DNA of 40,546 bases from Chloroflexota bacterium (GTDB lineage: Bacteria > Chloroflexota > Dehalococcoidia > Lucifugimonadales > Lucifugimonadaceae). The stretch lies in NCBI GenBank assembly GCA_009838175.1, contig VXSB01000053.1, positions 1 through 40,546 of the forward strand. The letters run 5' to 3'. Shown in pieces: positions 30,939 to 40,546 of this stretch. The notes under the pieces were generated by a model. It was not told the origin of the DNA. It worked only from the letters and a program-made list of their open reading frames with translations, and made no database searches. Positions within the stretch are counted from its first letter, which is position 1, and each line of letters starts with the position of its first letter. Made by a program: the position numbers and the translations under genes.

Positions 30939-31535
30939 ATGTCCGAGAGTGATCAAAACCTTGAGCGGAACCTGATGACCGGGTCCGAGATGCGCCGAGC
31001 ATTAGCCCGGATGGCGCACGAGATCATTGAGCGCAATCACGGGGCGCAAAATCTCCTCATCGCTGGCATCCCGACTCGGGGCGAACACCTGTCAATTCGA
31101 CTCGCGAATCTGATCGAGCGGTTCGAATCGGTGCGTCCTCAAACCGCGGTTCTCGATCCATCGGCGTTTCGCGACGATGCGCATCACCGGCACATGAATG
31201 GGTCAAACGGAGCAGAACCGTTGAACGGTATGGGTGACACCGACGTAGCTGGGATGCGTGTCGTGGTTGTTGACGATGTATTCCATACTGGACGTACAGC
31301 GCGTGCAGCATTGGACGCGTTGATGCAGTCGGGACGTCCTGCGTACGTCCAGCTGGCGGTGCTGATAAATCGCGGGCATCGCGAGCTGCCGATCTACCCT
31401 GATTTCGTTGGTCGCAATGTACCCACTTCGCGCACCGAACGCGTCCATGTTCGGTTGGTGGAGGTCGACGGAGAAGACCGTGTCGCGATAACTCGCAATG
31501 TCCCATCGCCTCGCATTGGGGGTGTCGGTAAGTGA
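30939..31535 (+). CDS. pyrR: Bifunctional pyr operon regulator/uracil phosphoribosyltransferase
   Basis: 198 aa. The PRPP-binding motif VVVVDDVFHTGRTARAAL (about 110-127) is complete, and MRRALARMAHEIIERN, AGIPTRG and VLINRGHRELPI followed by DFVGRNVPTS match PyrR. It binds the pyr mRNA leader when UMP is high and can make UMP from uracil. About residues 85-101 form an Asn/Gly-rich insert (MNGSNGAEPLNGMG) not found in Bacillus PyrR. ATG 30939 is the longest start; ATG 30975, with GGA closer upstream, is possible but would shorten the N-terminus. Its stop overlaps the pyrB start by 4 bases. Confidence 0.92.
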   Translation: MSESDQNLERNLMTGSEMRRALARMAHEIIERNHGAQNLLIAGIPTRGEHLSIRLANLIERFESVRPQTAVLDPSAFRDDAHHRHMNGSNGAEPLNGMGDTDVAGMRVVVVDDVFHTGRTARAALDALMQSGRPAYVQLAVLINRGHRELPIYPDFVGRNVPTSRTERVHVRLVEVDGEDRVAITRNVPSPRIGGVGK

Positions 31536-32536
31536 CCCTGACTCTGACCAACGTTTCTCAACAGGACGTAACGGCGGTGAGTGCGGATTCTAAGCACCTG
31601 CTCGACGTAGATTCCCTCACTCCCGAACAGATCCATAAACTCCGAGAACGAGCCAGCGAGTTCCGCCAGCTCCGTGCATCTCGACCCTTCAAATCGGATT
31701 CCTTACGCGGCGGCTCAATCTACACCCTCTTCTTCGAGAACAGCACACGTACGCGAGTGTCGTTCGAACATGCAGGGAAGGCGCTTGGTGCCGATGTCAT
31801 CAACATCGCGGCTTCAACCAGCAGCGTCAGTAAAGGCGAATCACTCCTCAACACGGTGCTGACGCTCGACGCCATGGGTATCGACGCGTTGATTGTCCGT
31901 CACCCGCATTCAGGCTCCCCGCATTTCATTGCCCGCCATGTCGATGCCGTCGTTATCAATGCCGGTGACGGCGCCCACGGCCATCCAACACAGGCGCTGC
32001 TCGACGTTCTGACGTTGCAAGACCACCTTGGAAACCTGCAAGGCGCAAAACTGGCGCTAGTGGGTGACATCCTCTATTCCAGAGTCGCTCGATCCGACAT
32101 CATCGCTTTTCGCAAAATGGGTGTAGAGATTTCCATTGCCGGACCACCGACGCTCCTTCCGCAAGACTGGGCTCCGGGTGAGAACTCACTCGGCGTCCCG
32201 GATACTGAGGTGACCGTCCACGAATCGGTGGAAGACGCGATCCGGGACGCTGACGCGATCATGTGCCTTAGGTTGCAACTCGAGCGGCAGACGTCTGGTC
32301 TGCTGCCTGATGTGAACGAATACTCCCGCGTCTGGGGCATCAACGCCCAACGCCTTGCATTGGCGAAACCTGGAGCGCCTGTGATGCACCCAGGGCCGAT
32401 GAACGAAGGGCTTGAGATCAGCACCGATATCGCTCACGGATCGTTGAGCCTGGTTGAAAACCAAGTCGAAAACGGCGTGGCGATGCGAATGGCCGTTTTG
32501 GAGCACTACTGCGGTCCCACGAGGGAAATCCTGTGA
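31532..32536 (+). CDS. pyrB: Aspartate carbamoyltransferase catalytic subunit
   Basis: Joins carbamoyl phosphate and aspartate, the committed step of pyrimidine synthesis. 334 aa with FFENSTRTRVSFEHAGKALG (67-86, carbamoyl-phosphate loop), SKGES (about 100-104), HPTQALLDVLT (about 148-158), GDILYSRVARSD and CLRLQLERQ (aspartate side). No regulatory pyrI gene is adjacent, so it is probably the class B or trimer type. The GTG start 31532 overlaps the pyrR stop (GTGA), indicating translational coupling. The first 25 residues are an extension ahead of the usual start. Confidence 0.95.
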   Translation: MTLTLTNVSQQDVTAVSADSKHLLDVDSLTPEQIHKLRERASEFRQLRASRPFKSDSLRGGSIYTLFFENSTRTRVSFEHAGKALGADVINIAASTSSVSKGESLLNTVLTLDAMGIDALIVRHPHSGSPHFIARHVDAVVINAGDGAHGHPTQALLDVLTLQDHLGNLQGAKLALVGDILYSRVARSDIIAFRKMGVEISIAGPPTLLPQDWAPGENSLGVPDTEVTVHESVEDAIRDADAIMCLRLQLERQTSGLLPDVNEYSRVWGINAQRLALAKPGAPVMHPGPMNEGLEISTDIAHGSLSLVENQVENGVAMRMAVLEHYCGPTREIL

Positions 32537-33885
32537 GCCAGCAATCACGCCCGGTAGTCATCCGAAACGGTCGAGTAATTGATCCATCTCAAGGAGTTGA
32601 TACTTTCGGCGACGTCGTACTCGTCGACGGGGTCGTTCATGGGATCGAATCGCTTGGCGCAACTCAGCTTCCCGACGGTTGGAGCGAGTTCGACGCGTCA
32701 GGGATGATCGTCGCTCCCGGTTTCATCGATCTGCATACACATTTGCGGACCCCTGGCCAAGAATGGAAGGAAGACCCCAAGACAGCGTCTGATGCCGCGG
32801 TTCACGGCGGTTTCACTACGATCTGCGCGATGCCGAACACGTACCCGGCGCAAGACAACGCGTCGGTGGTTGGGGAGTTGATGCTTCGTTGCGCGTCCGA
32901 GTCTGCCGTTCGGGTAAGACCGATCGGCGCTATTACCAAGGAACGCAAAGGCGACGAACTGGCCCCGATGCACGAGTTGGCCGACGCTGGTGTCGTAGGC
33001 TTCTCTGACGATGGCGACCCTGTGATGTCGCCTCACCTTATGCGTCAGGCTCTTAATTACTCGACTGACCTCGACTTGCCGATAATCAATCACGCCGAAG
33101 ACCGCGGTTTAGTCGCGGAGTGGGACATGAATGAAGGTGTCGTCGCTTCGCATCTCGGACTGCGCGGGATTCCCAACAGCGCCGAATCGATGATGATCGC
33201 ACGCGACATTGAGCTCGCTCGCATCACTATTGGTCGCTTGCACATTCCGCACGTTTCGACTGGTGAATCCGTCGAACTCATCCGTAGAGCCAAATCCGAA
33301 TCGATCAAGGTCACCGCCGAAGTAACACCCCACCACTTGGCACTCACGGAGCGATGGGTCTACGGCGAAAACGGCAACGTGCCGGATGTCCTGACCGAAA
33401 ACGCGTACGACACCTTGGCCAAGATGGCGCCACCGTTACGGACAGAAAAAGATCGACAGGCGGTGATCGAGGCATTAGTTGACGGAACGATCGACGCGAT
33501 CGGTACTGATCATGCACCACATGCTGCGACGGACAAAGTTTGCACTTTTACTGAGGCTGCTAATGGAATCATCGGGCTAGAGACGGCCTTGTCATTGGCC
33601 TGCGGAATAGCCGGGATCGACATCAGTTTGGCCATTGAGCGGTTGACCTGTGGACCGCGAACGATATTGGGCGACGACAGCATCGGCACACTGAAACCCG
33701 GTGCAAAGGCCGATGTCGCGATCATCGATTTGCAAGGCGATTGGGTCGTTGAATCGTCGACCCTCGGCTCTAAGAGCCACAATACGCCGCTGTTGGGCAA
33801 ATCCGTACTATCGAGAGTTGCCGCAACATTCGTCGGAGGTGTGAAAGTGTGGGACGCAACTGGGGACGGAGCGAAGGATGCCTAG
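32533..33885 (+). CDS. pyrC: Dihydroorotase
   Basis: Closes N-carbamoyl-aspartate to dihydroorotate. 450 aa of the class I (amidohydrolase) type: metal-binding HTHLRTPGQEWKEDPKT (68-84), where the His-x-His and downstream Asp/Lys region lie, INHAEDRGL, ADVTPHHL-like VTAEVTPHHLALT, the catalytic GTDHAPHA, and GAKADVAIIDL at the end. GTG 32533 overlaps the pyrB stop by 4 bases. Confidence 0.95.
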   Translation: MSQQSRPVVIRNGRVIDPSQGVDTFGDVVLVDGVVHGIESLGATQLPDGWSEFDASGMIVAPGFIDLHTHLRTPGQEWKEDPKTASDAAVHGGFTTICAMPNTYPAQDNASVVGELMLRCASESAVRVRPIGAITKERKGDELAPMHELADAGVVGFSDDGDPVMSPHLMRQALNYSTDLDLPIINHAEDRGLVAEWDMNEGVVASHLGLRGIPNSAESMMIARDIELARITIGRLHIPHVSTGESVELIRRAKSESIKVTAEVTPHHLALTERWVYGENGNVPDVLTENAYDTLAKMAPPLRTEKDRQAVIEALVDGTIDAIGTDHAPHAATDKVCTFTEAANGIIGLETALSLACGIAGIDISLAIERLTCGPRTILGDDSIGTLKPGAKADVAIIDLQGDWVVESSTLGSKSHNTPLLGKSVLSRVAATFVGGVKVWDATGDGAKDA

Positions 33886-35083
33886 CAGTTCACGCGGCTC
33901 TACACTGCTGGCATTGAGCGATGGATCGGTATTCCGCGGGCGACGTTTGGGGGCGGAAACAGGATCAGTCGGTTTAGTTGTATTCAACACTTCGATGACT
34001 GGTTACGAGGAGATGCTCACCGATCCTTCGTACGGTGGACAAATCTTGGTACCCACCTATCCACTGATCGGCAACTACGGCATCAATCTGAAAGATGCCG
34101 AATCGAAACGGATCCAGGTCAAGGGGTTCGTGGTACGAGATGACTGCGACGCGCCCTCGCACCCGCACTCGGAGATGACAATTCACGAATATCTCGAAAC
34201 GAACGGTATTCCGGGGGTTTCAGGGGTCGATACACGGGCGATCACGCGTCGCATCCGGTCGGCCGGTGTGATGATGGGTGCGATCGTGCAAGGTGAAGAT
34301 CATGCGGCGGCAACCGCGGCGTTGGAAGCGGCGCAATGGTACGGCGACCAAAACTGGGTAGACGAGGTTGCGACCGAAGAGGAATTCGATTGGCATGGCG
34401 ATGGTAATGACGGCACTCGCCCAGCAGCGGAACTTCTAATCAGGTCGCAACGCGCCGGAACTGATACCTCAATCAACAGGCATCGCCCCTTGCGTATCGC
34501 CGTCATCGATTTCGGCGTCAAGTGGAACATTCTCCGCAGCATGATGGCGCGCAACTGCCAAGTGAAGGTTTTTCCATGCGATGTCAGCGCATCTGAAGTG
34601 AGAGCTTTCAAGCCCGACGGTATAGTTCTTTCCCCCGGTCCCGGCGATCCAGCGGTCCTAGATGGTCCGGTCGAAACCATTCGCGAACTCTCCGATCTAG
34701 ATGGCGACGGTGCAAATTCGATCCCTACGCTAGGAATCTGCCTCGGGCACCAGCTGGTAGCGCGTGCGTTAGGTGCCGATACCTTCATGCTCCACTTCGG
34801 ACATCGCGGCGGCAATCAACCGGTGCAAGACCTCAGGACAGGCCGTGTCTACGTGACCGCCCACAACCACGGATACGCCGTTGATCCGGACAAGCTCCCT
34901 GATCGGCCTGGTGTGAAGGTGACCCACATCAACCTCAACGACAACACTGTTGAGGGGCTCGCGGATGAGCCCCACGGCATCATGACGATCCAGTTCCACT
35001 CCGAGGCATCACCCGGACCCCACGATAGCGAGATGATTTTCGACCAGTTCGTCGCTTCAATCAGGCAGCGTTCCACTAGGTGA
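33878..35083 (+). CDS. carA: Carbamoyl-phosphate synthase small (glutaminase) subunit
   Basis: Releases ammonia from glutamine for the large subunit. 401 aa: the N-terminal CarA domain (ALSDGSVFRGRRLGAE, TSMTGYEEMLTDPSY, ILVPTYPLIGNYGIN, SGVDTRAITRRIR), then a class I glutaminase with the nucleophile Cys in LGICLGHQL and the His in QFHSEASPGPHDSE. Starts within the end of pyrC (8-base overlap) and is followed by carB after 12 bases. Confidence 0.96.
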   Translation: MPSSSRGSTLLALSDGSVFRGRRLGAETGSVGLVVFNTSMTGYEEMLTDPSYGGQILVPTYPLIGNYGINLKDAESKRIQVKGFVVRDDCDAPSHPHSEMTIHEYLETNGIPGVSGVDTRAITRRIRSAGVMMGAIVQGEDHAAATAALEAAQWYGDQNWVDEVATEEEFDWHGDGNDGTRPAAELLIRSQRAGTDTSINRHRPLRIAVIDFGVKWNILRSMMARNCQVKVFPCDVSASEVRAFKPDGIVLSPGPGDPAVLDGPVETIRELSDLDGDGANSIPTLGICLGHQLVARALGADTFMLHFGHRGGNQPVQDLRTGRVYVTAHNHGYAVDPDKLPDRPGVKVTHINLNDNTVEGLADEPHGIMTIQFHSEASPGPHDSEMIFDQFVASIRQRSTR

Positions 35084-35095
35084 TAGCGAGCAAGC

Positions 35096-38461
<3,366 letters not shown>

Positions 38462-38500
38462 CGCTGAACACTGCCGATTGAACGGCGAGCAGGTTGAAAG

Positions 38501-39346
38501 TTATTTCGCGCGCTTCGCGGTCACCCCGAGCCAAACCCTCGGCACCGTCTCAAGCTCCATCTCTTTGAACACCTGCTTGAGCGACTTCTGTAGCGCATCG
38601 CGCCCCTTGCCAAGCGGAACACCGGGCATTACGCCCTCGATCCAGTCGCGGAATCCGCTTATGTGGTAAAAACCTGTTTCCGGAACCCCAACAACATGGT
38701 TTTCGGCGCGCACAATTTCAAAACCCGCGGCTTCCAGCAGTTCCTTGTACTCTTCGGGCGTCAGCTGACGGCGCGCTCCAGTCTTGTCTGCGTTCTTGTC
38801 TGGAAAAAGACCATGGTCTTTGCGCAGTGTCCGAAGCGAACGCATCATCCAGCGGCGATAGAAATCATGGGATTCCGGTGGATGCGAACCGTCGAAAAAT
38901 GAAGTGTTGAAAGCGAGGATGCCACCGGGCCGCAAACGCTCCCTGATCTGATTCAGCAACGCAACTTTGTCATTGACATAGTGGATGGAGTTGCAATAAA
39001 TCACCGCATCTACCTGCTCGTTGACCGAAGATGCCAAGTTCTGGACCTCGGCATGGACAAATCGGATAGCGGCTTCTTTACGCCCCCCTAACTCCTCGAC
39101 CGCGGACCTCAGCGCGGAAGCTGAGTGGTCTACCGCGTAAATCACAGTTTCTTTGGTCCCCGTCAAGCGGTCCAGGATGAGCTTGGTAATTCCTCCCGTA
39201 CCGCAACCCAAGTCGATAATCTTATGTTGATCAAATACGCCGGACATATCGACAAGGCGCGAGTTGACCTTGCGGTAAAAAGGTTGGGATGAAAACTCGG
39301 TGAACGAGTATTCGTCGGAATATTCGGCGCTCGATTGATTCGGCAT
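38501..39346 (-). CDS. Class I SAM-dependent methyltransferase
   Basis: 281 aa. IIDLGCGTGG (43-52) is motif I, AVDHSASAL the acidic ribose-binding strand, and AVIYCNSIHYV plus LRPGGILAFNTSFFDG motifs III-IV of UbiE-like small-molecule methyltransferases. The C-terminal part (about 190-281) is a variable acceptor domain. The acceptor is unknown. ATG 39346 follows GAGG closely. Convergent with carB across 39 bases and divergent from the ModA-like gene. Confidence 0.85.
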   Translation of the reverse strand: MPNQSSAEYSDEYSFTEFSSQPFYRKVNSRLVDMSGVFDQHKIIDLGCGTGGITKLILDRLTGTKETVIYAVDHSASALRSAVEELGGRKEAAIRFVHAEVQNLASSVNEQVDAVIYCNSIHYVNDKVALLNQIRERLRPGGILAFNTSFFDGSHPPESHDFYRRWMMRSLRTLRKDHGLFPDKNADKTGARRQLTPEEYKELLEAAGFEIVRAENHVVGVPETGFYHISGFRDWIEGVMPGVPLGKGRDALQKSLKQVFKEMELETVPRVWLGVTAKRAK

Positions 39347-39392
39347 GGGAGCCTCGACAAGAATTGGTTAGTGGCGCGCGGATTCAGCCTTG

Positions 39393-40196
39393 ATGCGATC
39401 GTGTTTCAATCTTAACAGGGAAACCAAATTCTTGATTAAAGCAGGCGTCATTGTCGCAACGGTAGCGGTCGTCGCCATCACCGCGTCCGTAACTGCTTGT
39501 ACCTCGAGAAATAACCCCCCACTCATCTTCGCGGCCGCGTCTTTGGTGGATGTGATGGAAGAGATTGCAGCTGCCTACGAAGAAGACACCGGGCGCAAAG
39601 TACGCTTCAACTTCGCTGGATCAAACCTCATCGCGAATCAGATCATCGCCGGCGCTCCGGCGAATGGCGTGATCGTCGCAGGTTGGACACCCATCCACAA
39701 ATTGATCAGCGCAGACAAGATGTCTCAGGACGATGCCACCCATATATTGTCCAACCGACTAGTCGTGGTCAGACAGTCGAGCGACGATAGATCGATCAAC
39801 GACCTCGAAGAGTTGGTTGAAACCGCCAGAATAGCCATGCCAGATCCCGATACCGCTCCGGCCGGCGAGTATTTCGAAGCTCTGTTCAGAGAGCGGGGAC
39901 TGTGGGAACAATTGAAACCCCAGATCATACCCACACTCGATGCCCGAGCCGCCCTAGCCGCCGCATCCACTGGCACCGTCCCTTACGCCTTGGTATACCA
40001 AACCGACGCCGCATCAACTCAAAACGTCGAGATAGCATTCGAGATTGAGAGTAGCAGTGATGCGACAGAGCCCAAATACTACACTGCACTGCTGCACGAT
40101 GATGAAGCGAGCCAAGCCTTCATCGAATTCTTGGCTACACCGCGAGCAGTTGCCATTTTCGAGCATCACGGATTCACTCCACATCCCTCTCACTAA
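39393..40196 (+). CDS. modA: ModA-like molybdate-binding lipoprotein
   Basis: A periplasmic/surface binding protein for molybdate or tungstate. A lipoprotein signal ends with lipobox SVTAC, so the mature protein starts at that Cys. LIFAAASLVDVMEEIAAAYE, NFAGSNLIANQIIAGAPANG and VPYALVYQTDA follow ModA, with the oxyanion Ser in AAASL, a second Ser in AGSN and Tyr in VYQTDA. The usual D-x-F-I-S-A segment reads NGVIVAGWT. No modB/modC follows before the window ends. ATG 39393 is given; TTG 39432 (11 bases after AGGG) would start directly at the signal peptide and is a strong alternative. Confidence 0.8.
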   Translation: MRSCFNLNRETKFLIKAGVIVATVAVVAITASVTACTSRNNPPLIFAAASLVDVMEEIAAAYEEDTGRKVRFNFAGSNLIANQIIAGAPANGVIVAGWTPIHKLISADKMSQDDATHILSNRLVVVRQSSDDRSINDLEELVETARIAMPDPDTAPAGEYFEALFRERGLWEQLKPQIIPTLDARAALAAASTGTVPYALVYQTDAASTQNVEIAFEIESSSDATEPKYYTALLHDDEASQAFIEFLATPRAVAIFEHHGFTPHPSH

Positions 40197-40290
40197 ATGG
40201 GAGAGACCCTGGCCGCCGCGATACCCCCTCCCGAGAGAGGAAGGCCCTCCGCAATCCCCTCTCCCTCGATGGGAGAGGGTCAGGGAGAGG
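40196..40290. repeat. CCCTCTCCC repeat cluster
   Basis: GGGAGAGACCCTGGCC, CCCCCTCCCGAGAGAGG and CCCTCTCCCTCGATGGGAGA with GGGTCAGGGAGAGGGCGAGA are tandem or nested copies of the dispersed hairpin family, in the reverse orientation to the copy at 326-365. Confidence 0.65.
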
Positions 40291-40546
40291 GCGAGACGTG
40301 ACAAACGGACGGGGCGGATCACACCCCATCACGCGCATCAGCGCAATCAGCGGTTCAGACAACAAACAACCCAACATCTCTCCACATCCCTCAATATCAT
40401 TCCTATCCTAGTTCAAAAAACAACTTGACTCCCGCAACATCCGTAGTAATATAGCAACTAAGCGCCAATCCGCCTTTTATCGGACCGGCGCCCACGAAAA
40501 CGAAGAATCGCCGCGTCGAGACGGGTGTGCGCAAACCTTTTCCGAT
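40197..40546. other. Right-end intergenic region
   Basis: No gene is supported in these 350 bases. The first part is repeats (to about 40290), then an AT-richer stretch, then a promoter at 40425-40452 reading rightward and a hairpin GCGCC...TCCG/CGGA...GGCGC (about 40460-40490) in what would be the leader of a gene beyond the window. Confidence 0.6.
40425..40452 (+). promoter_or_regulatory. Promoter for a gene beyond the right edge
   Basis: TTGACT (40425-40430) and TAATAT (40447-40452), 16 bases apart, form a good sigma-70-like promoter. The predicted transcript starts near 40459 with a structured leader. Confidence 0.5.

Overview
The window looks like a chromosomal stretch of a Chloroflexota bacterium, probably of the Dehalococcoidia/SAR202 type. 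This is inferred from gene content: an actinobacterial-type inositol-phosphate synthase, stacked Opp/Dpp ATPases, a DUF1800-DUF1501-NHL trio, PAC2, DUF402 and DUF5679-like proteins, HEPN/MNT genes, a PhyH dioxygenase, and many GTG/TTG starts. Composition is moderately GC-rich. No phage, integrase, transposase or CRISPR was seen. Short palindromic repeats of the CCCTCTCCC and TTCCxGC...GGAATGAC types sit in many gaps.

Layout. 1-600: repeats and an AT-rich spot. 598-1986: HTH-inositol-phosphate synthase fusion with an internal ribosome binding site, then a terminator. 2086-3666: a relic of a second cysH, a possible 46-aa membrane peptide, and cysH (minus) behind what reads as a cysteine-codon leader-peptide attenuator. 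3773-7633: class III aminotransferase and a pair of Opp-type ATPases that lack the usual C-terminal cysteines. 7754-9636 (minus): DUF402 protein, tRNA-Gln, ceramidase-like protein. 9778-12980: a second Opp ATPase pair split by an HsdR_N-like nuclease-fold gene. 13239-17352: PhyH, RlmB-type methyltransferase carrying an in-frame repeat, nitroreductase, aldehyde dehydrogenase. 17497-21239: DUF1800, DUF1501 and NHL genes. 21276-22729 (minus): HEPN, degenerate nucleotidyltransferase, a structured RNA with its own promoter and terminator, and a 58-aa Cys-less DUF5679-like protein. 22889-30687: catabolic and redox enzymes (esterase, 2-hydroxyacid dehydrogenase, tartronate-semialdehyde-type reductase, ferredoxin-NADP reductase, malic enzyme, FAD oxidoreductase) and a PAC2 protein. 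30779-38461: pyrR-pyrB-pyrC-carA-carB behind a PyrR-type attenuator. 38501-40196: methyltransferase and ModA-like lipoprotein. The right end holds repeats and the promoter and leader of a gene beyond the window.

The clearest functional unit is the pyrimidine operon: carAB makes carbamoyl phosphate, pyrB and pyrC carry it to dihydroorotate, and PyrR probably controls read-through of the leader terminator. The most interesting unit is the cysH leader. A perfect TATAAT is followed almost at once by an 18-codon ORF with a Cys-Ser-Cys run. Its stop codon abuts an antiterminator arm that competes with a textbook terminator, which is the logic of cysteine-sensing attenuation. A further theme is that several families here (one Opp ATPase pair, ceramidase-like, nucleotidyltransferase-like, DUF5679-like) have lost their usual metal-binding or catalytic residues.
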